This document shows, piece after piece, positions 34,998 to 46,227 of a DNA stretch of 64,000 bases (position 1 is its first letter; each line of letters opens with the position of its first letter). The notes under the pieces are model-generated. The model did no database searches. It worked only from the letters and a program-made list of their open reading frames with translations, and was not told where the DNA came from. Origin of the DNA: Voacanga thouarsii. Its lineage: Eukaryota; Streptophyta; Magnoliopsida; Gentianales; Apocynaceae. Both the position numbers and the translations under genes were made by a program. The stretch spans positions 2,976,001 through 3,040,000 of the forward strand of contig JANUWF010001101.1 in assembly GCA_026120185.1 (NCBI GenBank). The letters run 5' to 3'.

Positions 34998-35499
34998 ATT
35001 ATAACATCTTGTAAACAACATTGAATGAATTTTGAAGATCAAAGAGATGTTTTAGAATATTTGTGAGGAAGTTCCTAGATCATTATTCTTGCCAATTTCC
35101 AAGATTAATTTTGGGGAATAGTCCTTCTCTAGATTTGAGCCTCTATAACATCAACGATAGATCAATTGATCTCTCTAGTTTTAGGTTTTAGAGTTATAAT
35201 TCCTCTAGGGTTCATCATAGTTGATCAAATTGTTTATCTAAATCTCTCTATCCCATTAGTTCTAATTCCCTTGTTGGGTTTAGGATTCTCGGATGTTGAT
35301 TTAGGAGACTTCATGCGTTAATCTTTAGGTTCTATGATGCTTAGTTCACCTAGGATTCATAATTGTGGATCAAGTGATTTTTTGTTGATCAAGTTTCACT
35401 TATAGTTTCCTATTTTGGATTCCTTTGTTGACCTTAAAATTCTATGTTGCATTAAGCCATGAATTGAATGGAAAAAGATCCTTGGGAGAATTTACATCA
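34654..35499 (+). mobile_element. 3' LTR of gag-protease element
   Basis: It starts TGATGCATAGGC after a purine-rich stretch and ends TTTACATCA; 846 bp. It contains a (GT)n array. CCTTA follows it; the matching left flank has been lost with the 5' LTR start. Confidence 0.65.
34954..34994. repeat. (GT)n microsatellite
   Basis: About 20 GT units inside the 3' LTR. It is absent from the 5' LTR remnant only because that copy lacks this region. Confidence 0.95.
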
Positions 35500-35721
35500 C
35501 CTTAGGTTCCTCTAATGGTCAACATGGAGTTTTTTTTTTAAATAATATGTGAAGATGAGCATTAGCATATTAGTTTTTTGTTTGCTATTTTTGGATATAG
35601 TTAAAGAATGATAAAAAAAAAGACTAAAAATTCTCTGCAAACATTGGCACCCCATTATGCATGTTCAGGGGTAAAGACAGACACACATCAACATAAAAAA
35701 AAAAATAGTGTTTATCAATGA
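35500..35721. other. Short unassigned spacer
   Basis: AT-rich with poly-A/T runs. It lies between the gypsy 3' LTR and the LINE, and I recognise nothing in it. Confidence 0.4.
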
Positions 35722-36338
35722 ATGGATTATATAATATTGCTCTTATTTCTTGTAATTATGTGTTGGCTTCTTCCACTTAAATGTGAAGAAGATTTAAGGA
35801 AGGAGAAGTCTAGGCTAAAATGGATTCAAGAAGGAGACGCTAGAACTTCTTTTTGCCATACGTTTTGTACTTCTAGAAAACAACGATTGTTGATTTTGTC
35901 TATCGATGATGATAGTGGTGAAAGCTACAAAACTAGGGTGACATAAGTGCCTGTGCGAGTTTCCTCAAGAAACTTATTACTGAAAACATTAAGGCATCTA
36001 TAACTCAAGGCAATTGGCTATATGATTGTATGTCTCAGCTCATAGAAGATATTGATAATAAGATATTGTCTAAAGTTCCATCTACGAGTGAGGTAAAGAA
36101 GGCAGTGTTTACACTTAGAATTGGTAGTGTTCCTGGATCGGATCGATTTACTAGTCAATTTTTCATATCGTGTTGGGAGATTGTTTGTATGATGTTTTGG
36201 ATGCAGTTTGTACTTTCTTTGTTAGGTTGCCTACGCGAAAGGGTTTCACATCCACCGTGCTTGCTCTTATTCCTAAGATTCAATATCCAAACTTTTGCTC
36301 AATTTCGTCCAATTAGTCTGTGTAGTTATTGTAATATA
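35722..36338 (+). pseudogene. LINE reverse transcriptase, N-terminal part
   Basis: LINE RT copies element RNA at a nicked target. EKSRLKWIQEGDARTSFCH is the conserved pre-RT segment (S-R-W-x-x-x-G-D-x-N/R-T-x-F-F-H in plant L1s). After a stop at about 35945, EVKKAVFTLRIGSVPGSDRF corresponds to the block usually read as K-A-P-G-P-D-G-F, and FRPISLCSYCNI to the conserved FRPISLCN motif. The Ala-Pro pair is replaced by Val-Pro and one Gly-Pro by Gly-Ser. Frameshifts occur around 36220-36290. The domain is cut by a MITE at 36339. Confidence 0.85.
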
Positions 36339-36579
36339 CTTCCTCCAGCTCTTAATATAAGTCATTAGACTTAATTTCACACATATTAAGATTCCTAAAA
36401 ACAAAGTGACTTTATATTTTTTTTCTTCCTAAAATACTCCTATTTAAATGTCTTGGAAACCAGAGAAGAAATTAGAGAAAAAAGAAAGGGAAAGAGAACA
36501 ATAAATAAGGATAAAAATATAAAAATAGTTTCAAAACCTTCTTGAAAATTCCCCGACTTATAATTTGGGATAGCAAAAG
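36339..36579. mobile_element. Stowaway-like MITE
   Basis: A 241-bp element flanked by TA on both sides (36337-36338, 36580-36581). The left end CTTCCTCCAGCTCTTAATAT and the reversed right end CTTTTGCTATCCCAAATTAT share the Stowaway terminal pattern CTCCCTCCGTCCC...ATAAGTC. It has no coding capacity; members are mobilised by Tc1/mariner transposases. Removing it with one TA rejoins the LINE frame as CNIVSSDLY. Confidence 0.85.
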
Positions 36580-36581
36580 TA

Positions 36582-38058
36582 GTTTCTAGCGACTTATATG
36601 ATGAGATAGAGGAAGTAATAATTTTAAAGGTGCTTTCGAAGCAAATGGGTTCTTTGCTGCCTAGAATTATTTCTCTGAATCAAACTGGATTTGTCAAAGG
36701 GAGATTTATATCTGATAATATTTTACTTGCGAGTGAATTGTTTCATACTCTTGATAAGAAGATGCTTGGGCTCAATATGACTCTTAAGCTAGATATGATT
36801 GAGGCATTTGATAATGTCTTGGGAATTTTTGTTGTAGATTATAAGGAGGTTTGGTTTTAATAATCATGTATTGAATTTAGTTCGGAATCTTTTGAATAAT
36901 TATTGGTTCTTAGTTTTGGTTAATCATCAATCATGTGGTTTTTTCAAATCTAGTAGGGGCCTTCGTCAAGGAGATCTATTATCCCCTTCTTTATTTATTA
37001 TTTCCTAGGAGCTTGGGCATTTTATTTCGTATATAGTTCCGACTTAATGTTTTCCTATTTCTCATCTTAACTTTGTGAATGACATTTAATATTCACTAAG
37101 GTCACTAAGAAAGTATTGGAGGTAGTTATAGGTATTATTCACGACTGTGAAGGGATTTCTGGCCAGCCTGTTGATGTTCAAAAGAGTTTTTTCATTGCTT
37201 CCCGTAATGCATCACCTTCACAGCTATCATTAATACATCAAGTTCCTAGCTTTTCCAAGAGAGAGTAGCATTTCACTTATTTAGGATGCCCTTTGTTTAA
37301 AGGAAGGAAGAGGTGGTTGTATTTTTAGCCTTTGGTTGATAAGACGAATAGTAGAATTTAGACTTGGCAATTCAAATTTTTTACTGATGTTGGGAGATTG
37401 CAACTAATACGGTCTATTTTAGTTTCAATTCCTTTGCATTTGGCTCATGTTCTTAGCCCTTCATGAGTTGTTTTTGCAGAATTGGAGAGCCATATATCTG
37501 GTTTTTTTTCTGGGAGAGGTCCTAGAAGGCATTGGAGGAGATGGGAATGATTATGCTATCCTTTTATGAGAATGGGTTGAACTTAAGGTCTTTCGATGAT
37601 TTGACAAATGTTTTTTAAGTTAAATCGTGGTAGCAATTTCGAGAGCAGAAATCATTGTGGTCAAAATTTTTATGGAGAAAATACAACAAGCATGGATTCC
37701 ATGCTTCTCAAATCCCTCTTAAACAACAAGTTTTTTATCCTTGGAAAAGAATTTGGAAGATAAAAGAAATAGGAGAGTAGTTTATTTCTTTTTCTTTGAG
37801 ATCCTGTAAGTCCTATTTTTGACTTGACATTTGGTCAGGAGAAGGAAGATTATATGATCTTAGTACTGAAACTAAACTGCCTCATCAGTCAATACGAGAT
37901 TGTGTTATAAATCATTTTTAGAATGTTAATATGCTTATGGATTTGCTTGATGATGTAGTGTTGTATAGGATCCTCAAAACTTGACAGCCTTTATCTCAAC
38001 TGAGCCTGATCGAATGGTTTGGGATCCTGGAGTTCAAGGTTTGTTCTCAGTTTTCTCA
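36582..38058 (+). pseudogene. LINE reverse transcriptase, central and C-terminal part
   Basis: It continues the RT: ISLNQTGFVKGRFISDNILL (motif NQ..F..GR.I.DN), LKLDMIEAFDNV (motif A, where the usual K-A-Y/F-D is E-A-F-D), then GLRQGDLLSPSLFI (motif B). The catalytic FADD box reads FVND near 37070, so the active site is lost. Then ISGQPVDVQKS (motif D region), YLGCPLF near 37280 and RLQLIRSILVSIPLH. Further on come KQQVFYPWKRIWKI and, at 38009-38058, RMVWDPGVQGLFSVFS, the region before the C-terminal zinc domain. Many stops and frameshifts are present. Confidence 0.85.
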
Positions 38059-38079
38059 CATTGCAATAAAAAAGACAAT

Positions 38080-38620
38080 CAGCGGGGGGACAAATCCCTC
38101 ATTGATCCCTCGCTAACCACGAATCACCCAGAGATCAACGAGGGATTTATTTTCAGTGAGGGAAATAAAAAACCTTACTAATTACAATAGATTATCAAGA
38201 GTAGATAGGTTGGGTCAACAAAATTTGCTGGAATAAATTTACCAAGTGATCAATGACGACCATTAAAATTCTGAGGGTATGAAATTAATAAATCCGTCAA
38301 TAATTCCTTGTAAATTTACAAGGAATTTCTATCGGGCACTTGATTAACAATGTTAATAAATTATTATCCCTTGAAAATCTCTCAATAATTACTGTGAGAT
38401 TAGGGAAGGTTCGTTTGTTCATGTGCCTAATGCTGAAGGTAATACATCCCTGTTTGCAAAGGATTAGTGTGGGATTTTGAAATCTCCATTTCTTCTATTT
38501 TTGATCCGTCGTTAATCCTTTGCTGTTTGTGAGAAATTACCAAGGCTTTGCTCAATTTTGCTAATGTATTAAAAAAATCCCCTTAGAATTCCTTGGTAAT
38601 TCCTCATTGAATTTAATTTT
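38080..38620. repeat. Left subterminal repeat array of the CACTA element
   Basis: Repeated CCCTC(G)NTAA / GAGGGATT words in both orientations, for example CTCATTGATCCCTCGCTAA at 38098 and CAACGAGGGATTTATTT at 38136, with looser variants to 38600. Such arrays bind the CACTA accessory protein in characterised elements. Confidence 0.7.
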
Positions 38621-39367
38621 TTTTTAAAATTTAAATTACAAATTTTGAAATTTAAATTTAATAATATAAATTAATAAAAATCCTGAATGAGGCATAATAA
38701 TAAATTAAACAATACATAAATAAATACAATCACAATAAAAATTATATAATAAGAGGTACCAATCCACAATATTTAGTAACAACATACATAAATCCACCAT
38801 CCCGAACCTGTGTCTCTATATAGTTGTGATCAAGGAATATCTTTGCCGAGTGCCTATTCTCATAAAAATTGATACAACTCTATACACCAAACTTAAACAA
38901 TCATTCGCCTTACTAAATTCAATTGCTTGTGAATAGCATCCACATCATCCGACCTCAATCTTCGTGTTGTAGAAGACTGATAAAACCAACAAATGTAGAA
39001 TCAAGATAACTACAAATTTAACAAGGAAAAATTCAAGTACTGAAAACAATGGTGCTTAGTCAATCTAGATTGTGTCATACAACACGAATGAGGTGATTTA
39101 TTCTTTCCAAACTCCACATATGATTGCAAGTATTTCCAAGAATCCATAGCTAAACATAACCACCATTTACACGCACACAAAAAGAGAAAAAGAAAAATCT
39201 TGCTCAAAGGAACTTACATAACTCAATCCACGGTATAAAGAACTATGGTACAAAAACTGCCAAGCTCTAGTTCCACCATAAATTTCATATATACAAAAAG
39301 GTTGCCTTGTCCTCTCCAGCTCTCCTTCATCCCTTTCATAATGTTCTATTTAGTTGTCAATTATCAA

Positions 39368-41057
39368 TGTCACGCCCCAAAGCCGAGGATGACATGGAAA
39401 CACTCCAAAAAAGAAATGTCGAACCCTTACATATCATAAATAATCAAAACATAACATTCTAATAATACTTAAAGAACATCCTTACATCGTTTTTAAATTC
39501 AAAACAAAACATACATAAAACTGAACAAAAATGAAAAACAACTAATCACTCTAAATCCTCTTCAAACCATTCTTCCAATTCATCCCCATCTAACTGAGAA
39601 CTTGCAAAATGTTAAATAAAGGGTGAGCTCACTAGCCCAATAAGAAAATCTGGCCTACCCGGGATTGAGCATGCGACATATACATATACATTTATAAAAT
39701 GTTTGATCAAAAGAGTTTAGATATTTAAGGTACAACAAAATTCGTGGGGTCTTAAAATATCTTCCTGGTGGGTTGGTCGCACCATGTGAAAATCTCAGAG
39801 TATCACCCAAAAAAAAGAAAGAGAAAAAGAGGAACAATGAATCTTTTAACCTTACTCATTATTGAACCAAAAGAGGTATATCTGGCACAAAAATATCGAA
39901 TTGGTGTGGTTTATTCAGTGACAATAATAACAAACAAGAAAACCATCGCTTCAACAGAGGAAAACAGGTACGAAGTCAAAACAGAGTGTACTCGGCGCCG
40001 TGTGTATTCTAGAATGTGTAGGTGCGATTTTCAAAACACCTAAAATCTAACCTGTAACCTTTCAGACCAAAAACGCAGTTTTTACCACCCACTTTAATAA
40101 TAAAAAAATACCATTTTGTGTACCAAAAATCATGTATACATACTTAATCATGCTTAAACAAAACATAATTCATGAAAATGATTCATGCTTGGGGACTTGA
40201 TTTGACTTAACTGATCAGTCTTCCAATTATTATATCCCATTGGAATAAAGGCCTTAACTTATCCTAGGTATTGTATCCCCCTAGTAGGGTCTTATAGCTT
40301 ATAAAGTTGGAAAATTCCCTGCCAGAATGAAACCCACAAGCATTCAATATCACATGAATCAAAAAATCAGCACATAGACATAAAACTTAGCTTAAACTCA
40401 TAACTTTCAATGAACATAACCATTGGTACGGAAATAATAATTAACATATCATGCTCAATACCATTTTCATATAATCAAAATACCACTTTCATAAAGAAAT
40501 CAAGAGACATCATTGATTTTGAAGAAAATAGTAAGCAGTACCAAATACAGGAAAACTCAATTTCCTTACCTACTGAATTCAGCCTCTTGGAACCTCCTAA
40601 AGCTTCAACTCAAGCCTCCAAATACTTATTCACCTTCAATTAAAACCCAAACAATACAATTAATCCTCGAATTAATTTTTTTCGATTTAAAACCCTAATA
40701 TTCTAACTTCGATTCAAGAACAATTTATCCCAATCCTAGATTACAAACACCATAAAACACAAGGGGAAAGCTAACTTACCAAGAGTTGATGTCAAAGGCT
40801 CAAGTCCTTTCTCAGATTATCCCTGCTCTTCACTCTTCTCCTCTTTTGGAATAGCTTAAAAAATAACGTAATCATTCAGAACATGCCTGAGCCTATAATG
40901 AAAAAATTAATAACAGCCCCCTAACTAAATAATTGCACTTAGCCCCTCAACTTATAATACTTAACTGTTTTAGCCTTATAGATCCTAGCCCACTAATTAA
41001 AAAAAAAAAAATCACAACCCAATAAGCCCATGAAGAAGAGAAGTCGATGGGCTCCCA
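39368..41057 (-). mobile_element. Ty3/gypsy solo LTR with perfect target duplication
   Basis: The plus strand runs from TGTCACGCCCCAAAGCC to GATGGGCTCCCA; on its own strand it starts TGGGAGCCC and ends GGGGCGTGACA. It is 1690 bp and flanked by ATCAA on both sides (39363-39367, 41058-41062). It has no internal region, so it is a solo LTR. It is related to the plus-strand LTR at 43689-45540: both share the CATGGGCTTAT, GAAGAGG...AAGAG, AATACCTAG/CCTAGGTATT and GAGCTCACT blocks. It is inserted in the CACTA element and is therefore younger than it. Confidence 0.88.
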
Positions 41058-41126
41058 ATCAAGCTAAAGGAAAAATAAGAAATAGATACTATTAGAACCA
41101 AAGGAAAAATAAAAACAGCAGAATGG

Positions 41127-41438
41127 TCATACCTCCTCTATTTCTAGCCTCTCAACTTTCTCGAAACTCTCTACTTCCTTCAAAATATCACAATCCAAAT
41201 TAGTAGGGATATCCCTGTCTAGAGCCTCTAATCCATCCTTAGAGATATTAGTTAAGCAAATAAGATTGGCCATGTCATCCTCAATGTCATATGTAATACT
41301 TATATGATCACTAATCGCCAAATGCATATTTTCCATCTCACGAGTTTTTTTATCCATTTCACTCCAAAATAAGGTTCCACTCCCATGAAATCTATTTAAG
41401 GTGAGAGGTGGGGGTTGGAAGCAAGACCAGTATTGCAA
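41127..41438 (-). CDS. Unidentified 103-codon reading frame in the CACTA element
   Basis: An open frame on the minus strand beginning MQYWSCFQPPPLTLN and ending in an acidic stretch (EVESFEKVERLEIEEV). I recognise no motif. Its upstream extension is also open for some codons, and it lies next to but outside the solo LTR, in DNA carried by the CACTA element. Elements of this type often carry captured host gene pieces, which is one possible origin; a chance frame in AT-rich DNA is another. Confidence 0.25.
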   Translation of the reverse strand: MQYWSCFQPPPLTLNRFHGSGTLFWSEMDKKTREMENMHLAISDHISITYDIEDDMANLICLTNISKDGLEALDRDIPTNLDCDILKEVESFEKVERLEIEEV

Positions 41439-42269
41439 CTTATTGCGAATTCTGATGCAAGCATGTTTTTAGCAAGAAGACTTCAGGAGGAAACAGTAGA
41501 ATGAGAAAATTTTGAGAGTTTGTCCTCAGATATCAAAAGTATGAAGAGTTTTTCTTCTAGAGATCATCATCTAAACCACACAACAAAAAAATTCAAATTG
41601 TACGTTGTGGTAATTCAAAAAGATAAAAAACTGCAAAAATATTCCTCCCTAAAAGGGGTGGAAGTATAAGATTTACACATCAAACTGAGCAAGCCATTGC
41701 ATCAAAAATTTTCAAGAAAGCAACTAAGTAAATCAACTTATAACATGCAGGAATCTATGGCTATCTTTGCAGACCGTAACTTTACACCCCCACAAATCTA
41801 TAGCTAGCTTTAAATGCTGTTTTTTAACAATTCATCAAGAACCAAGAATTAATCTTTTCCCGCAAAAGAAGAGAATTCTGATCTAATACGTAGTCTTTCC
41901 TTCTCTGAACAGAACCCAACCTACTCTCCCAAATTTTTTATTATTATTTGTTTATCCTTTCCCCTATTTTCGCTTGATTTTCCAAAATTTTTAAAAGTCT
42001 GAACAACTAATCGCCCGTTTCCGTTGTACCACAAGACCGCTACTCTCCACCATGCTCAAGATAATCACAAAGGTCTATCTTGAATATTAGAAAAAACCCA
42101 AAACCCAGAACCAAGTAGATTTCAAAGTCCATAGTCTATATTTCTATACCAGGAACACTAAAAACAATGATTCTATGGATAACTGGTTGCTTTTCTTTGC
42201 CTAAACTAAACCACATTAAAATACATATCTACAAACCAGGAAATAAAGCCCAAAACTTACTAGAATTTA

Positions 42270-42400
42270 ACAGGTAGAAGCAACAGTTCCGGCGGGATAG
42301 AGTTGCGGCGGTGTGGCATCGGGGGCTCTGCAGCGGCACAATGGCAATCTGTTGCTTGAAAGGAAGGAAGGGGGGACAGCCCCTTGAACTTAAGGAGGGA
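42270..42400. other. GC-rich patch in the CACTA element
   Basis: Sequence such as GTTCCGGCGGGATAGAGTT and GGCATCGGGGGCTCTGCAGC stands out in base composition from the surrounding DNA. It lies just inside the right subterminal array. CACTA elements often have GC-rich subterminal parts; a captured gene fragment is the alternative. Confidence 0.4.
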
Positions 42401-43145
42401 TTTTTTAGGGATATTTATTTTCAAAAAATTAGTGAGGGATTTCTGAGTGAATTTTTAAAGTGTAGAATTTGAGAAAAATGACTTGTCTGTTGATAGTTCT
42501 TTGCAAATCAGCGAGTAATTACTGAGTAACGTTTGAGAGATTTCCAAAGGAACATACCTATTACTGAGGGACACCAAATTGCCATGCTAAATTTTAAGCT
42601 GTAAAAATAAAAAATCAAAGGCCATAAAAAATCCATCAATAAATGATGGAAACAATTTAAAATTTAAAAGCATCAACTAAAAATATGAACTCCTTTGGTA
42701 ATCCCTTGCCAAATTTGTGAGGGATTAACAAAATATTACATATGCTATTTGACTAATTTATATTAAGAAGGTGTCCCTCTCTAGTTCCTTGAAAAATTAG
42801 CGAGGGATATATATCTGTTTTAATCCCACGCTAAAATACCAAGGGATTAACGATGGTCGAGCAATTCCATGGTCAGTTTTTCCTGCTAAGTGAAGATTCA
42901 AAATCCCTCGGTATGTTATAACTAATTACAAACGGATTAACGAGGGATATATAGCATATTTTTTGTGTTTAGGAAATTTTCCGTCACTAATCCCTCGGTG
43001 ATTTCCAATGGAATTGTGTCTATTGCTAATCTGTTGCAAATTTACAACAGATTTACAACAGTTGATCAAACCTTATTTTCTCTAGCTAATCTATCAGAAA
43101 TTTCTTATTAATTAGCGAGGGCCATTTTCCCTCACTACATAGCTA
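42400..43145. repeat. Right subterminal repeat array of the CACTA element
   Basis: Counterpart of the left array: TGAGGGATT, AGCGAGGGATATATA, AACGAGGGATATATAG and AATCCCTCGGTATG-type words repeated many times in both orientations. Confidence 0.7.
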
Positions 43146-43169
43146 AACTGTGTTTTTCTTCTTGTGTTA

Positions 43170-43688
43170 GCTTGGGAGGTTGTTTTGTCAAGGCATCAGT
43201 CAAATTTTTTGCTGAGCAGCATATGGATTTTCTAAGTTGAAGACAAAGTTAAGGTGTTTGTGGTGATTTTACAATGGTTTCTTGGCAGTAGACAGTTTGT
43301 TGCAATCTTTTGGCATCCAAATATGCTCCCATTGTAAGTTATGCTATTCTGATCGTGAGGATTTTCAACACTAATTTGTCAATTGCCCATTTGTGCAAAT
43401 AGCTTGGAATCCTTTAGCAACAAAGTTAGGAATTGCTCGATTTCTTAGCCACCAGCAACTGTTAGCTCTTTTCTTCGGGAAATAGTGGATTTTAAAGATG
43501 GTGGATATGAGAAGTAATAGATTATATTTTGCAAGATTCTTCTAGGAAATCTGGAAGGCTAGAAACAAAAACCGCTATGATGGTGGCACTGTTTCTATTT
43601 CTTCTTTTTTGTTCTTGGTTAAGCATTTTATTTCTTTACACCAGCAGACTTTTCATCCTATCATTCAATGAAAGTTCTCTTTACTACC
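43170..43688 (+). pseudogene. LINE C-terminal region after the CACTA insertion
   Basis: The first codons GCT TGG GAG GTT (AWEV) join in frame to TTC TCA before the transposon, giving FSVFSAWEV, the expected FSVxSAW motif of plant LINE RT ends. The following sequence (ASVKFFAEQHMDFL read across frames) fits the zinc-binding region. It is broken by stops. No 3' poly-A is seen. Confidence 0.7.
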
Positions 43689-45540
43689 TGTGAGCCCACA
43701 ACCTATTTACCTTTTTATAAGCTTTTCTAATTTGGGAACCATTATTATTATCATGGGCTTATGGCCACTTGGTGTGGGGTTGTTTGTATTATTAGAAAGT
43801 TAGTAGAGTTAGTAGGTAGTATTTATTAAGTTAGGGGTATTTTCACAAATTATTTATTGGCGATTCTCTGTTATTCTATAACACATGACGTTCTGAACCA
43901 TTCACTTCGTTGTTTCAGTTCCTGCACCAGAAGAGGAAAAGAACAACAAGAGTGGAGAACCTAGGGCTGACGTTGAGCCAGAGATTATGAGTATGGGTAA
44001 GCTGATTCTACTGCTCCCTGATTAGGGATTTAGGTTGTTCTTAGGCCTTTAATTTCTATGATCATAGAGTTTGGTTTGTAGGGTTCTAACTTGGGGACAA
44101 CAGTAAGTTTGTGATTCTTAATTCTGGTTGTGGTTTTTGGGAATTGTAGGTGTTTAGAGGATTCTGGTGGCGATCTAAATGTTATCCGGCTTCTAGAGTT
44201 GTTTGGTAAGAAGATTGGTTTCCTATATTTTGGGTTTTTGATACACTAATTTTTAGAAAATTCTCTTCTGCTTTATGATGCTTAAAAAGTATGTTATTTT
44301 GGAATATATATACAAAATGGAATGAGCATGGTTAGATGGATTATTTGTTGTTATATATATGTTATTGAAATTTTGTGGTCAGTTCTTACAAAGGTTTTAT
44401 TCCTGGTTTATGTAATTGATGAATGCTTGGGGGTAGTTTGGTAGGGAATCCTAACTTTTTACTATTTATGGCCCTTGGCTACGGGGATACCATACCTAGT
44501 CTTATGTTTCACCTTTGCTAGGGGGATATAATACCTAGTAAATGTTATGTACCTTCTCCTAATTGGATACAATAATTAGGAGCTGATATCAGTAGACCAA
44601 TCCTTACTCCAAGTATGATTTAGTTATGGTTACGATTATAGTTTAGTGTTAAGCAATGTTTTGATGAATAAAGTAATGTTTTGGTATGCGTTCAATGTAA
44701 AATTCTTCTTGAAAGGAAGTTAGTTATGTTGGTTGCTTAGTTCTATTGGATTTCTTAAGTTCGTGAAACCTGAAGTTGAGTCTAATATTTGTTCAATTTC
44801 ATTCTGGTTGAGTTCTATTTTTCATATGCAAAATTTGATCACAACCAACACCTATTCAATCTTATGTCCGACACCAATTATTCTGAAAGCACCGAACTTT
44901 GATTAATCTGTTTGAACCAACACTTGTTAGCCTTCTCTCCGGTGTCGGTTATTCTAGAACCTTGACACCCGACCTCTCTAAAATAAATCGGTCCGGTTCA
45001 TCAACTTTGCAAGCGCTAGTTACTCTCAGTAAACTGACTTCTATTTGTCTATCTTAAATAGGCACGAGTTCGTAGCTCCAAATGGTGCTAGTTCATGTTT
45101 TGAATGTGGTGCCCTTTTTTTTTGCTAAGAAATCCTTAGGTTCTTCTTGGTTTTTATTCTTGTGATTTGTTTGTAATGTTCTTGATTCTTATAATGCAAC
45201 CAACTCACCAAGGGAGTGTTATCTATGTGTTACATAATGCTAAGAATCTTTTGTAAAACTACTATAATAGTAACATGCTCATTCCTAGGTAAATCTGTTT
45301 TCTTATTGAGCTACAGAGCTCACTTCTTTCTATCATTTTGCATGACCTCTCTCAGATGAAGAACTACTATAATAGTAACATGCTCATTCCTAGGTAAATC
45401 TATTTTCTTATTGAGCTACAGAGCTCACTTCTTTCTATCATTTTGCATGACCTCTCTCAGATGAAGAGGAACTAGATGAATGGTTTGCTGATATGAGGTT
45501 GAGAGAGAAAGTCTTTTAAGAGCTTAAAGTGGCTTATGTT
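43689..45540 (+). mobile_element. Ty3/gypsy LTR related to the solo LTR at 39368
   Basis: It begins around TGTGAGCCCAC and follows the element-strand order of the solo LTR: CATGGGCTTATGG, the CCAGAAGAGGAAAAG block at 43930, the GGGTAAGCTGATT junction, ATAATACCTAG at 44530, GAGCTCACTT at 45310 and GATGAATGGTTTGC at 45475. The expected GGGGCGTGACA end is absent, so the 3' side is truncated. The stretch around 43900-44000 looks exon-like but is explained by this LTR match. It contains a 105-bp tandem duplication. Confidence 0.65.
45257..45466 (+). repeat. Perfect-length 105-bp tandem duplication
   Basis: Units 45257-45361 and 45362-45466 both run from AACTACTATAATAGTAACAT to CTCTCAGATGAAG. I count a single difference (AAATCTGTTTT against AAATCTATTTT). 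Such identity implies a recent event inside an otherwise diverged LTR. Confidence 0.95.
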
Positions 45541-46227
45541 TGAACTTTACCAAAGTAAAAGGACTTCAAACAAAAAGAAAAGACAAAAAGAGATAAAGAA
45601 AGATAACAAAGAAAACATATTTTTCCACAAATAAAGAACCCTAAAAGAACTAGCTTTTAGAATCCCAAATTTAGTAGATAAAGGTCTACCACAATACCAC
45701 TTTAGAACCCTTGACTTAGCAAGAAATCAAGAACTAAAAGGATAGGGAATTGTGGGCATTCAAACAAGAAACAACACAAACCCTAGATGACAAATAAGAA
45801 GAACCCTTGTTAATTTCTAGTTAAATTATCCTTAACGTTTATAGACACTTACTCATGCGTGGACTAAGGCCTTAGGTTGGTCTTGGATTGACGATGAACA
45901 AGGAATCTCTTCTAAGCTTCAAGCATTCAAGATGAATTCTTCATTCTTGTTAAAAATGTGATATATGTTGTTCTTTCCTTACAATACAAAAGCAATATAT
46001 AAAGGTGTTCTATCCCTGAACTAAACTAATCTTAAATATTACAAAATAACCCCAAAATAGTTGAAAAACAATCAAGGATTCAGGTTTCTAAGCACGGCTG
46101 GCACCGATTCGGGCGCCGCAGGCTAGCGCTAGTTCCAGTCTGATAGAACAGTGCTCGTGTCACAAAAAAAAAATGGAACTTTCACTAGTCCCCAGCTGGC
46201 GCTAATTCTGGCTCCTCGGACCAACGC
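45541..46227. other. Unclassified LTR-like fragment
   Basis: No coding similarity. It has A-rich sequence at 45560-45620, a possible TATA (ATATATAAAGG near 45992), and at 46090-46227 a GC-rich cluster (GGCTGGCACCGATTCGGGCG, CAGCTGGCGCTAATTCTGG) like those in the LTRs around it. It is probably a remnant of a further LTR, but I could not align it to a specific copy. Confidence 0.35.

Larger units (their letters stand above)
29381..35499 (+). mobile_element. Ty3/gypsy element retaining only gag and protease
   Basis: The order on the plus strand is truncated 5' LTR (29381-29791), primer site, leader, gag, protease, charged linker and complete 3' LTR (34654-35499). The two LTR copies align over about 400 bp, for example AGTTCTAAT(C/T)CC and GATTCTATGATGCTT-like blocks. 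No RT, RNase H or integrase is present between the linker (ends ~34440) and the 3' LTR. Gag, protease and linker match the lineage of the pol island at 58245-62164, which does have RT and integrase. A solo LTR (30699-32220) splits gag. Confidence 0.75.
38059..43166. mobile_element. CACTA (EnSpm)-type DNA transposon, non-autonomous
   Basis: A 5108-bp insertion in the LINE. The left end CATTGCAATAAAAAAGACA and the reversed right end CACAAGAAGAAAAACACAG both resemble the CACTACAAGAAAAAACAC terminus, each slightly mutated. Flanks TCA (38056-38058) and TTA (43167-43169) fit a 3-bp target duplication with one change. Dozens of short subterminal motifs of the GAGGGATT/AATCCCTC type fill 38080-38560 and 42400-43140. 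No TNP2-type transposase is visible. A gypsy solo LTR (39368-41057) is inserted within. Without it the element is about 3.4 kb. Confidence 0.8.
35722..43688 (+). mobile_element. LINE (L1-type) remnant, interrupted by a MITE and a CACTA element
   Basis: A non-LTR retrotransposon with its endonuclease domain absent (5' truncated, as is usual). The coding parts are 35722-36338, 36582-38058 and 43170-43688; the rest is inserted DNA. Removing the MITE and CACTA element with one target copy each restores the reading frame at both joins. The 3' end meets an LTR at 43689 without a poly-A tail. Confidence 0.85.

Noticed and set aside
43900..44100. Host gene exon (Glu/Lys-rich coding look with a splice-like GGTAAG)
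   Set aside because: The stretch matches the reverse complement of the solo LTR around 40780-40860, so it is LTR sequence.
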